From: Apostichopus japonicus
Lineage: Eukaryota; Echinodermata; Holothuroidea; Aspidochirotida; Stichopodidae
Direction of reading: 5' to 3'
Assembly: GCF_037975245.1 (NCBI RefSeq)
Contig: NC_092582.1
Location: 23,463,577 to 23,527,576 of the forward strand
Length of the DNA: 64,000 nucleotides
Shown here: positions 12,901 through 24,327 of the stretch, one piece after another
Layout of the letters: each line of letters opens with the position of its first letter
How positions within the stretch are numbered: position 1 is the first letter of the stretch
Notes under the pieces: model-generated
Seen by the model: the letters and a program-made list of their open reading frames with translations, nothing else
Databases searched by the model: none
Told to the model about the DNA's origin: nothing
Program-made: the position numbers and the translations under genes

Positions 12901-15900
12901 ATCCAAACTTACATTTGACTATCAAAGTAGCAATGTCGTGTATGAACTGTTAGAGTAACGGACACTGTAAGTGTTGAAATAGCAGTGAAACTTTTATAAA
13001 ACGCTAACTCAAAACAGCACATTGGTTTCTGTTCATCAGCATTGCCCTGAAATATGATACAAAATTTGCTAGAAATAATATAATTCAGTCAAACAAAAAA
13101 ATTAATAACTCAAGCAGTTGGTTAAACTTTCATCAACATTGTATGTACAGTATGTATTTTAGATCCTCTTGCAAGCAGGAAATCGCGAAGAAGCCTCATT
13201 GGCTTATCAAAGCCGCAAGCTGACCAAAGTCAGTCTCTTACATTCATATTTAACGTCCATGATTATGAATTGTTAATTGGCCTAAAATATGCTAAAGATT
13301 CTCAAAATTGGTCACTCGTATGCTCAGACTTTCACCAACGTTTTTACTGCTATCGTCTAACATTTATGACACAAGTTGAAGTTAGTATAAACTCTTACTT
13401 TATCCTCCACCTTCGATGTCTGGGAGAGTTTTTGCGATAAATTTTAGCGACATTTAGTAGGTTTAAAAGTAATAGTAGGTTTCAAAATAACCGATGATGC
13501 TGATAGTTTTCACAACTGTCTCGATAGCTAGGCGAACTGTATTTGACCCTCAATAGGGTAAAACTATATATCTTAAAACTCAGTATAAAACACAAAAAGG
13601 TGTACAGTAATTCTAAGTTCTTAACTACATACAAAAAGTATTACCAACATTAAACTTCATTGTCAATTTAAGCCATGCATTGTGAAATATCAAATTTTGC
13701 TGCTTCAAAATTTGAATATCTTCCATACATTCTACATCTGCTTTACTTTCACAAATAAAATCTTTATACTGTCAATCGAACGTTCTGCAGTTTACCAAAC
13801 TTATTCAAATTCACCAAAATATACAGCATGGTGAATTGGTACGGAGAGAGAAACTGATCAAAAGCATGCAGCCATTTTTCTTGGAAGTATTAACCACTTT
13901 CTACAGTCAAACATGAAACATCCTACCTATTACAGAAACTCTTTGCCCGTTTAACTCCAGATTCCATTAAGAAGTCAGGAAATCCCTGTTTTCCTGAAAT
14001 CTTGAAACCGTGAACCGCTAAATATTTTGCTGTTTCAAATTATTAATTTCTTCCATACATTCTACAATTGCTTCACTTTCACATTTAAAACGTTTATACT
14101 GTCAATCCAACAATCTGCAATTTACCAAACTTTTTAAATTTACCAAAATATAGAGCATGGTGGATTGGTACGGATAGAGAAGCCACACTAAAGCACCGCC
14201 ATTTTTCTTGGAAGTATTAACCACATTCTAAAGTCAATCATGATACATCCTACCTATAAGAGAGACTCATTGCCCTTTTAACTCCAGATTCCATCAAGAA
14301 GCCAGGAAATCACTGCTTTTCCTGAAATCTTGAATCTGTTAACCCCAAAATATTGTCACAGCTGACATCCTTGCACCAAATCATTTAGCCTACATCTACC
14401 CCTAATACCAGAGCCAAAGGTTCCTCTTAAAAGAAAGTGGAGCTGCCATTTCCTGTTTTCCATGAAATAGTCAACATCGGTGAAAACATAATTGCTGGCT
14501 TTCTAACTATCTGAGGTCAACGATGGAAATGGTGTTCAAGGGCTTTTGTGAAGGTTGTTGCTTGGCTCGTTCAAACATGCAAAAGCTCACTGGGTTTGAG
14601 ATATGTTTTAATGCACTTGACAGGACAGCAATTTACTCTGCGAAAGAGATCTCACCAATCACAGCTTGGTATGAGGTGAGATGAGTGGCTATCCTCGTTT
14701 CGGCTATTAGTGTCTTATAAACGGCATAGTTTGATTTTGTACAGTACATGTAAGGATAGTTTTCAAAGAAAGCTGTAAATTCCCGAAGAAGTATGGCCTG
14801 ACTACGTCATGACCTAAGTCTGAACTTGTGGAATGGGTTTATTACGTGCTAAAAGACACATTGCACAAGTGCTGAACTTGCTGATTGATTCTGAACATTG
14901 CGCCTGTTGGTCTGTTGGTCCGTTGGTTAAGTCTGTTGGTAATATACATGGTCCACTTCTAAAGGGAAAGATAAGGTACCTGAAACTGGGAATTGCCAGG
15001 GAGTTGCTAAGGAGTTGGTAAGTAGTTGCCAGGATTTTGCTAGCATGTCCCTGCCACAACCGTCATCATGAAACTTTATGCAAATTTATGCAAATGACAA
15101 AATAAGCGTGACATTACTGGGAGACACATAGAGTTTCTGTATTGGACTACATGATGTTAATAATTCAATAGTTAAACCAGCAACCAACTGGTTCCAACCG
15201 CATACAAATTTTAGTAGGATCGCAGGGTACTGTACGAGATAATATAACATCTTTCTTTGGGTTGGAATGACACAAAGTTAAAACAGAAACAGAAAACTGT
15301 AACCTCAAACTTAACGGTAAAGGGAAAAAAAGGAATTCAACTGATATTGAACTTGCTGTTTTTGCAACAACACATTAAAGTTGATCAAATAAACAAACAT
15401 TGCTTACAGGTTTCCCACCCTCTTATATTATGTTTACAATACATGTATTGTATGACCGTCGAAAGAAACAATGTTTAATTACCTGACACCATGAGTAGGG
15501 TTAAGTTACCCACTTGAGGCACCAATCTACAAATAAACCATTCTAAGAAATAAATGCTGCATACCGAACTTGGGATCATAACCTTTAAGCTTTGCACTTG
15601 CCTTGTTTTTTCATTTCAGAGTCATAATCAATGCAGAATTTATGACAGTCCAGTGCAGGTTTCCAAATGACCACTATAAAAAATCATGACATTTTTCTTG
15701 GTATTTGAGAAAATATCAAACTTGCCATTTTTATGAATTTACAAATCAGTTCTGACTATTCTGGTTATTATATGACAAATTATCAATAGGGAGTCTAGGA
15801 AAAGGAAAACAAGAAGCTATAAATTAAATGTAACTGAAATTTTGGTTTGTTTAATGAAGATAAATCTCAATGAGCCCCCCAGAAATGTTGGGTTTTGAGA

Positions 15901-18401
15901 CACCGTCTTACCTTTCGCCGCCAGGGATGATTGATGGGGCAGAAGCACTGCGTCTTCTCTGATGCTGATTGAAACGGTTCACACCGAGGGACGATATTGC
16001 AACATGGTGTGTGGACGGATAATGATCTCGACCGCTGAGACCGTAGTCGTCAAGCATGTTCTGTACCTTAAGTGTTGGAAGACCTTCAAACAAATGAAAG
16101 GATGAATGATAAGCTCTTGCACATTGTCACCCATGCAAGAATATATACATATTTAAAACAATATTACAGTATCAGAGATGCAAATGAAAATATGTAAAAA
16201 AAAAAAAAAAATTAAAAAATATCTCCCTGAATTGAATATTTACAAGCAATGATACTTACCTGTTCCCACTCTACTACCGCATTTTCCTTCCCATTTACAT
16301 AATCTTCAAACTGATAATTTTGTAGGACTGCACCCTCAACAACCCTCAACATTTTAAAATAATATTTTCTTATTACATACTCACTTTTGATGTCCTGCTT
16401 ATAACTATTTATATTTATACTGGAAATAAATAGATGAAAAAAAAGAAAAATAAAACACCCATCCAATATTTCTTCCCAACCTATCCTAACCAGTGCATAT
16501 ATATTCATGTCATACTTCCTGACCCAGGTCAAGCGATTCAAACAAATAAAACACGACATACAGTATGTGCCAAATACTGTACCTAGGGAAAATAGCGGGT
16601 CGTTGTTGATCTTATCTTTCTAAGTTTAATGAGTTTTATACACTCTCTCCTTACTAAAAATAATTTCCAGGATGCATTATTGTGATTTTCATATGATTTG
16701 TCTCCATATTCCATGAATTTATAGGAACAATTTATTTTTTCTTAGTAACACTTTTAACATGGAAGGTATGGTCAAGTAAGTGCTTGGTAAGTAATTAATT
16801 TAACCATAACTTTGATTTTGACAGTCTGCAAATTGAAAGTACAAACTGCCTAATGGATTCCAGCCAAAACGTTCTGTACAACACTCTATCATAATAATCT
16901 TACTTCAGGAAACTGTAAAGGAGTTTAAGTCATTTTTATGATATATGATATATGTTTATCTTTCTTTTTCGTTGATGATGTGTCCCAATTCCTGAACTCG
17001 ATATTGCTTTGTCCACAGAAACATTGCATACTTCATACCCTCAGTGTTAACAAAGCAAGTGAAAGCGAAATATCATTATTTCTGCTATATCTAGATTGAA
17101 ACCAATTAATACTGGAGATGAACAAAATCTGGCATTCACAATATCAAATGGTTGCATTAAAGGGATATTCTGGTGCCTGAAGTTGATTTCTTAATTCAAT
17201 TGCTGCCTGAAGTAATACCTACACCTTTCGGTCATAACCCTATCTAGATAACTTTCTTACATCAAAGTTATGATTCTCTTTTCAAATTTGGCGATGTCCA
17301 GTTTTTTGTGGCAAAATGCCACAGAGTGAATGATGTCATTACAATGTCAGTTGAGCTGAAAAATGTTTCTCGTTTCTCTTTTGATAGTTTTGAGAAGATC
17401 ATAAATGAGACAGTAAAGGTTTTGGAGAATATCTGCAGTGATGAAATTACAGATTATCACCTACTGTAGCCAATGCTCGGGAAAAATGGAGGGTTTTTGG
17501 CCAGTCAAAACAGGTAACTTTCAATCAACCATACCTTGGAGCTTGGGGCGAGATATGGAGTTAGGGTTTTTCCAACTAACAGTCTGGAATATTTATCTTT
17601 TTATTAGACTATATTTGTCTGCCACTGGAGTATCCCTTTAACTCCTCAGAGTACCTCATGGAAATGACATTACACATAGTACTCGAATCAGGCATGAAAG
17701 AGTGGATCTCACTGATGCTGGCAATACTGGATTCGAGCACTGTATGATCATATTGTCTGACGATACTATTTCAGTTAACACTGCTCGGTCTCATTCACAA
17801 ACTAGGCTGTCGTATTTATATGGGCTAGTACGGACAATCAGCGTTCCCACAATTTGGTCCCTATTGGTACATTTTGTTTATGATATTTAACACTTTAAAT
17901 TGTAAAATACCATAGCAATGTGGTTCATTACAATGCCGATCTGCAAATCTTATTTATTATGCAACCTGCCTTAAAAGTTTACATATAATTTAACTGACGA
18001 TTCGAACCAGTCAAAAATAGCATACCTTTATGTTTCTTTTGTTAATAAGGTGAATCTTATTTAATAGAGAGATTCTTTAAGTGGGATGAAACCTTGAATA
18101 CTGTTTAATTGAGACTTATTTATTACATAATACAGTCAGGTATTGAACAAGAAGCAATATAATAATTTCAACACTAAAGAATTTATCTGGCATAATGATC
18201 TCTCCATAATGCACAGGATGATGAGTACAGACTGCTTCATAAACTCTTACCTTCACCCTCAAACTGACTTTGTTTCTCTGGGAAGACATCGAGTCTAGGA
18301 AGTCCCCGCTCCACTCGACGGTTGGAAGCCCAGCATTGAGGATGCTGACACAGTGGTCCACATGATGTCTCATCTACTTGGATGTTACTCATGGTAGCCA
18401 T
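6841..18401 (-). CDS. Unrecognised gene, five or more exons (3' end not found)
   Basis: Minus-strand exons: 18251-18401, 15912-16083, 12245-12487, 10836-10926 and 6841-6950. The phases between them (1, 2, 2, 0) match at all four junctions, and every intron is GT-AG. Together they give 255 residues plus a split Gly codon, and the last exon ends at donor GTATGT, so more coding lies further left or outside the window. The protein is basic and rich in Ser, Arg, Lys, Gln and Pro, with no signal peptide, membrane segment or fold that I recognise. An RFX-type X-box upstream (19764-19776) hints at a ciliary role, which is inference. Missed micro-exons cannot be excluded. Confidence 0.6.
8413..8507. 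repeat. 34-bp tandem repeat, nearly three copies, each with a palindrome
   Basis: Each unit holds AGTAGGCACTGCCTACT, a 17-bp palindrome, followed by CAAGAAACTCAAGAA. Confidence 0.9.
10836..10926 (-). CDS. Unrecognised gene, exon 4
   Basis: Acceptor TTATCCCCACAG, donor GTAAGA. Two frames are open. The phase dictated by exon 3 selects [20 protein letters not shown] then [10 protein letters not shown], and it exits in phase 0 exactly as exon 5 needs. The other open frame ([14 protein letters not shown]...) would need different neighbours. Confidence 0.5.
12245..12487 (-). CDS. Unrecognised gene, exon 3
   Basis: Reads [20 protein letters not shown], then a middle part ending in [20 protein letters not shown] and KDLMAKDKQ. 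The acceptor is CCAGAG with the cut after the second AG; using the first AG would shift the frame into an early stop. The donor GTAGGT overlaps an in-frame TAG, so a transcript that is not spliced there would end at KDKQK. The splice reading is preferred because phase 2 continues openly into exon 4. Confidence 0.55.
13695..14354. repeat. 330-bp tandem duplication (two diverged copies)
   Basis: Copy 1 at 13695-14024 and copy 2 at 14025-14354. Shared blocks include CTTCCATACATTCTAC, TTTATACTGTCAATC, CCATTTTTCTTGGAAGTATT and AACTCCAGATTCCAT. No open frame is conserved. It is in intron 2 of the unrecognised gene. Confidence 0.85.
15912..16083 (-). CDS. Unrecognised gene, exon 2
   Basis: Acceptor GTTTGAAG, donor AAAG/GTAAGA. 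Reads [20 protein letters not shown], then [20 protein letters not shown] and [16 protein letters not shown]. It enters on phase 1 and exits on phase 2. The [10 protein letters not shown] stretch looks like a basophilic-kinase site and is probably disordered. Confidence 0.62.
17157..17641. mobile_element. MITE with TTAA target site
   Basis: Ends are inverted repeats: TTAAAGGGATATTCTGGTG on the left and, read inward from the right, TTAAAGGGATACTCCAGTG. TTAA at both ends fits a piggyBac- or Kolobok-type target duplication. It sits in intron 1 of the unrecognised minus-strand gene. Confidence 0.7.
18251..18401 (-). CDS. Unrecognised gene, exon 1 with start codon
   Basis: Reads [20 protein letters not shown], then [20 protein letters not shown] and [10 protein letters not shown], with donor GAAG/GTAAGAG. 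The first ATG is at 18401-18399; a second in-frame ATG at 18392 is equally possible. Three Cys occur in the first 25 residues ([10 protein letters not shown]), a spacing that could bind metal, although I know no family with it. Confidence 0.6.
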
Positions 18402-19694
18402 GTGAAGCAAACATTAATAGGTTCACACTGCCACTACAGGTAGAATAAATTCACAGAGAGAAAGAAATACAATCAAAATAAGATAGCACACGATCCTTTA
18501 GATCACTGTGTAGTAAGTAACTCAGAGAAATTTAACCATTTCCAGGATAGTCATGGGAAACAATTATGTTCCACAAATGAGAGTGATATTAATATTCTAA
18601 AAGTCTACTTTTGGTAGTCTACAAAATGTTAATTGCAAAGTTTCTTGGCCGGAATTTCCCAGATTTAATGACCAAAATAGGAAGCAGCAAGTTCAAAGAT
18701 TTCAGTATGTCATATTTAACCCCACCATATGCATACTATACTGCCTGTATTGGCATTCATTCTATTGGAGTAACCAGTGCCTAATATTGTACAGTAGGGT
18801 ACGACCTGGCTTACACTTGCAGCTACTTAAGTTGCAGCTACATAACCTAAACATTCAAAGTAGAAAAACCTGGTAGGCCTAGCTGTAAGTATGGCACTAA
18901 AGTGAATGGAGGCAGGCTTCTCTAGGCCCTTTTTTCTTTAACCTGGCTGTGCTGTTGTACAACCTGTAGGCTATGGTTTGGCCTAGGCCTAGGGCATTTA
19001 GCCTTGGCCTAACATAGGCCCAACAAGTGATGATTTCCCGTCTACGATCTAGCCAAAATGGTCCTTTCCAAAGTTGCCATCGTTGAACTGATCTCTTAGA
19101 TGTAGAATTGGCACATAGGGTTTAACAAAATATCCTAGGCCTAGGTTTACCATTTGGTTCTAGCTTAGGCCCAATAGGCAATAGTGTGGTACTACTACTG
19201 GGTCTACAGTACTAGGCCTTGGTGCGGTAATCCATATGCAGATGTGAATCTAAACTTGGATGGGGCCCAATCCATTCATTCTCCTGAGCTAAGACTGAGA
19301 GAAACTTAAGCTTTGAAGCTTCCAAATCCATGGGAAGGTAACTTTAACTTCTGTGTTATTTCCTAGCTGTGCTGTCCTTAAAAATCCTGTGGTACCGTGT
19401 ACACAAACGAAACCCGTTCTTGTTAGTCCACGTAGCGAGACTAACGTTAGGCCTAGCTAAACTTATGTAACAACAGGTCCATATTAATTATTGTTAAATT
19501 CGGGTCCAACAGTAAAAGTTGGGCGGTGGTAAAGGGCAGAGAATCAAAATGAAATTTTGTGACAAAGCTTGCAATACCGTATTTCATGTTTGTTCTTATC
19601 AACAATCAAAATCGCCAAATAGGTGAAATCCTGCTTATTGTTAAAGATCAATGTTTGATTTGTTGAAAGGACTACAACTACTTGTTCTCACGCC

Positions 19695-19832
19695 ATGGCT
19701 ACGTTTGTGTATACTGTGTTGGAAGTTGCACTGAAGTACAGCGACAAGTACAGTAACCTGCTAGTTGCTAGGCAACCGAGTTATGGGTGCAGGGAGCAGT
19801 TACATGTAATTTACTCAGCTCCAGTTTTCTGA
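19695..19832 (+). CDS. Possible 45-codon ORF overlapping the X-box
   Basis: ATG in a strong context (CGCCATGG), reading MATFVYTVLEVALKYSDKYS, then NLLVARQPSYGCREQLHVIY and SAPVF, then TGA. Not recognised. It may be a small protein, the first exon of a plus-strand gene that shares a bidirectional promoter, or chance. The X-box lies inside it, which argues slightly against a conserved protein. Confidence 0.2.
   Translation: MATFVYTVLEVALKYSDKYSNLLVARQPSYGCREQLHVIYSAPVF
19764..19776. promoter_or_regulatory. RFX X-box (palindromic)
   Basis: GTTGCTAGGCAAC is a perfect inverted repeat of the RFX half-site GTTGC with a 3-bp centre, the EF-C/RFX1 form of the X-box. X-boxes near transcription starts typically mark ciliary genes. 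It lies 1.36 kb upstream of the start codon of the minus-strand gene at 18401. Confidence 0.6.
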
Positions 19833-22372
19833 CACAGTGGTTTAACAATATAGAAAGTGATCAACTTGGAGAAAAGGTGCACTTTTAAAAAGATTGAGAA
19901 GTTCGGCACTGTTCGAGGGACTACATTATCTTTAAAAGACATGCAAGTATTTTCCTCAAATACTGCGGGGTGCACGTTTGTCTGTGCAAGTCACATCACT
20001 TATAAAACTACAGCTTCGACCAATTTGGCATGTGTTCTCTTTAACATAGATTTTCGCTTTCTGCGGTCTGATTTTCTACTTTAAATATATTATTAATCCC
20101 GAATTTTACATTGCATGTGTTGCGTTATTTCTACGCCTGTTGGAAAGCAGTTCCATAGGGATGGGATGGGGGGGGGTTGTGTGGGGGGGGGCGTAACTTC
20201 GAATTGCAGTGTGGCAACCTCAAAACGCCTCCAAAAAAAAAAAATTGAACCCTCTGTGCATTCGGCACTTTTTAAATACGATTTTCTTGATTTATCAACA
20301 AAAGGATGATTTAATATTAGAAGGAATAAATAAAAAATAAAAATAGAACGATGTTGGTGATGGGGTGGGGCAAAGAGGGTGAAGGCTTTTAAGGTGTAAT
20401 AAGGTTTCTTGTATAATGCCATAATTGTTTAATGACGTAACTGGACATTTAAACAATGTGTTACCGTATATAGCGAAATATAATCTTCCGAAATTTATTC
20501 ATTTTATTTTTTAGTAGATTAAGCTCACACAACAACGTGTGATGGCATACACAAACACATGTTTTTCAGTAATGGTTTTTCCCTAATGCAAGTAGAATCC
20601 CTCACAATTGAATTATTATTTAACTCATTCCCCCTTCTCCTCTCACCCCCTCCCACGTGCTCAAATAATATCAAAGTGATATTTCCGTACAATAAGCTAC
20701 ATCATTGATAAGTGCAATGAGTTTGAAGTTAGCAGTTTCCATGGTTGATCAAAAATGATAAATTTACACGCGATTTTTTTCTCTCGATACATCTGATCTT
20801 GCTTGTAGGGTATATTCAGTACATTGATTATTTATATGCCATCATATAATAAGGAGAGAAGGATGGCCCTAGCCATCAACCCACACCGTCCCCACCCCAC
20901 CCCATCCCCACCCCATCCCCACCCCAACTTTCCATATCTGACTTTACGCCAAAACTATTTAAGAATATTCTTCTTGAGATCCATAATAGTTAATACTTCA
21001 GTATCCGTGTAACTTACATGTGATGGTAAGACAGTATGTCACAAATTCGATATGTGTTACCCTTATGGAACATGTCGATCAAACTTGCCTATACTGTGTA
21101 CGTGTAACATAAACTTACCGGGGTTAAACAAGGCAGCAACTTACCATGTTAGTAAAGGAGATACAAAGTTTCCTTGTACACTCCATCGGTGTGCGTGTAC
21201 ACATACACTGGTCACGCATCGCGGAGAGACATGCGTACTGAAAGATGCAATTTATAAACAAAGTAGCGAACCATGCCATCCCTCCTTCTTACTTCGCACA
21301 GGTCGTGAAAATGAAACACAATTAAAAAAGAAATATTCTAAAGAAAAATCTATTGACCAAGAGTACCAAACATGCACGACATTACCATAATTTTACACTG
21401 ATCTATTTATTATCCACTCCCCCTCCCCCACACCCACCCGTTGTCCCCCACTTGCAATATCATACTTTTAAGCGCAGAACAGGTAACGCCCCACAGCCAA
21501 AGGAGTGAGAAGCGAGGCCAGTTAGCTAATTCCGCATAATTTTGACTAGCTATGATGACGTATCAATGAGTTTCACATACCTCTCACTATAAGCTGATTT
21601 ACATATCCATTCAATATCGATGCCTGACCGCTACAAGCAAACGAGCAATGCACATACCTGACCTTAAATATGCAAATTAACAGCATACCAGTGATGCAAC
21701 ACACAAACAATAGTTTCATTTTTCTTACGGAGCTGATGGACAGTAGGGTTTATATCTTGAGCGACATAAAGTGAACAACTAGCAATAGTGTCACCGTGCA
21801 TGGCGAACATAGTATCGGTACCTTGCTAGTGTTATGATGCTAAGGTAAGGGGTGGGATAGGTGTGGTACTGATAATGGTGCCAGCTCTGTCATGTGTACC
21901 ATTTCTTTACTGTTCCAAATGACTTTTCGTGAACTAAGATAACTCCCCACCCCCCTCCGTTCCACCCCAAACACAACGGGAACTTCCCTTTTAAAGCTTC
22001 AAGCTGCACAACTTTTTGAAAATTACTTAGATCCTTACTTGAATATATCCAGCCTCACCCGCCCTCTTATAAACATACACAATAAGTTCAAGCTTATTAA
22101 TTGTCGTCAGAAACAACATGTCTATGACGTATTTTAACCTCTCCAACGATAGTACAACGACAGGACGAAGACGAAAAAAACCAAATCAAAACAAACAAGC
22201 AAGAGAACAAGAAAACACACTACATACAAGGTTTGTTTATATTCAAATGTGTCGCAAACACATGTGATGTAAATCGCGTGGTTAGTATAATGTTGGTTAA
22301 ACACGAAGATTTGTCATGTGCAAATAATACATCAGTATTGTGTCTCAGTGTTGTGGTGTAACAATACAATGA

Positions 22373-22564
22373 TTATTTCCTCGCAGGTGATACGAAACGA
22401 AACCCGGATTTTGTTTGACCCTCTTTGGCCTCATCACGGAAATTCAAAGGTTGCCTCGGTTTCCTGAGCGGTGCAGCTACGGTTGGCACCAATCCAGTAG
22501 TGTGTATATGAATGATTTCAGAGGAATGCGGATACCTTATCATGCTTATCCCACAACATACCAT
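22373..22564 (-). CDS. Doubtful exon-like open frame
   Basis: 63 codons ending in GLVPTVAAPLRKPRQPLNFR, DEAKEGQTKSGFRFVSPARK and a stop. The composition looks coding-like and it sits between AIF1 and the next minus-strand gene. No convincing acceptor or family match was seen. It could be an alternative terminal exon or chance. Confidence 0.2.
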   Translation of the reverse strand: MVCCGISMIRYPHSSEIIHIHTTGLVPTVAAPLRKPRQPLNFRDEAKEGQTKSGFRFVSPARK

Positions 22565-24227
22565 GACCCCCTAATACAGTAGTCCCTATATATATGCGTG
22601 CAGCTATGGAACGATTCTTTAGCTCAATTTCGCAATATTCCGAACAGAACTGACAAAAGGTGAAAAATGACGATATTTACCTATACATGTCTGTATGTAG
22701 AGTTCGTATATACACATGTTTTCACTGTGGGAAATGACTGACTTAGGCCTATATCCTAATATGTGACATAGTTTCTATATGTTTCGCTCCGAATTACTTA
22801 CTAATCAGGTGAAGTTTATTCTCAATGTAGCTAAATCCCGTGTTTAAATCAACGGATGGGAGGGTCAAGGGGGTGGGGAGGGGAGAAGCAGATGGCCCAA
22901 TATCTCCGGTCATTACCCGCATCTTCTTGCGTCCATGAATTTGAAAATATTGCCTTACGATGAGATATTGTTACATTGATGTATGATTGGGCTGTAATTT
23001 GACTTCGAGAAGTCTTTAGAAAATATACACAACTTTGATCAAGTACATTTCTTTACATTTATTTCGTCAAAAACCTGGCAATATTATTTACAGATACAAA
23101 ATGCCAGTTATTGCTTTAGTTTTCGTAAAAAATAATAACAATAATAAAATTGTCCCAATTTCCTGACTCCGTGCTGAGAAAATGCATGGCATTTGCTGTC
23201 AATGTAATGTCACATGGGTACTTTCAAATATTTAAAAATGTTAAGCTAACCTTTAAATATCAATATGGTAGGCAATAATAATGTCATTAATTAAGTGATA
23301 TTTATTTTGACATTGTTAAATGTTTTCAATGCATAATAACAACAACTGTGATCATTGCAAATGACATAAAAACAAAGAAAAATTTACTAATACGAAATCA
23401 CCATGGCAACGTGCAGCATTAATGTTATTTATTTTTATTTCTTTCCGTCTTGCGATGATTCATACCCTGATGATGTTGGCTTTCTTTTTACTGCGAGATA
23501 TATTTTGCTTTTACGTCAAAAATAGCGTGAAACGTAAAAAAAAAAATAAGGCATAAAAATCACACAAGAACAGCAGCACCCGACGTGTAAATAATTTGCT
23601 TTGAATTAAATGACGAATGGAATGGTTTTGCCTACCAAATGTTACTCCATTTCACACTCAAATGAAATGTGATACATGTCATTAAATCATCGATGAATCT
23701 TTTAATGAAGGGTAACAATGCGCAAGATAATTTTTTGGATGTGGGGGGGGGGGGCAACTCTCAGTTATCTGTATAAAGACGAACAATGCAGCAACCATTG
23801 TAAGGTATCCAAGATTCAAACTTTGTGTCATAGAAAATATATGTAGAAAAAACGGTAATAAAACATATAATATACTATGTTTGCGTAAAGGACACGTACA
23901 AATGAGTTCGCTTTTAAAAAGACACTGACCGAAGTCCTCTTATCATCCAGTGGCCCTCCCCTCCCCCTCCACCCCCCCTCCGCCCCCTCCCACCCCCCCC
24001 CCCCCCAAAGAAGAAGAAGAAAAGAAACGAGATTGGTCCCCCACGCGTCTAAATGATTGATCAAATAAAGTTGCACCATTTGAGAAACTCCTTCTTCCGT
24101 CTCCAAAATTAAACGTTCAATTTTAAGTCATAAATTTGACGGAACCAAATGTGGAATGTCCGTTCTTGATAAATTTCCGGAGGTCAAAGTTTATTTCCGT
24201 TCAGGTAGGCTACATCCAACTGTTTAA

Positions 24228-24327
24228 TCAAATATTTGGTTTATTTAGCATTTCTTCCAGTGATCGTTTGGGGGCAATACCATCTGGTTTTGCACAACCC
24301 TTTCCCTTCTCTTCAAACATCAAAATG
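24228..24327 (-). CDS. AIF1: AIF1 coding exon 6 (C-terminus and stop)
   Basis: Acceptor TTATTTATTTACAG. Phase 2 entry completes a Leu codon and continues ILMFEEKGKGCAKPDGIAPK, then RSLEEMLNKPNI and TGA at 24230-24228. It matches the family tail (ILMYEEKAREKEKP in mammals). A possible AATAAA signal on this strand lies at 24195-24190, 33 nt past the stop, so the 3' UTR may be short. Confidence 0.88.

Larger units (their letters stand above)
18402..24227. other. Intergenic region between the two minus-strand genes
   Basis: 18.87-19.46 kb is dotted with TAGGCC/GGCCTA words. The X-box and the short ORF follow at 19.7 kb. 20.1-24.0 kb holds G-, C- and A-runs (for example 23984-24006) and no supported exon except the doubtful frame at 22373. 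Confidence 0.6.

Noticed and set aside
21052-21390. 112-codon Cys-containing open frame on the plus strand
   Set aside because: No signal peptide, Cys spacing pattern, splice support or repeat-free family match; probably chance.
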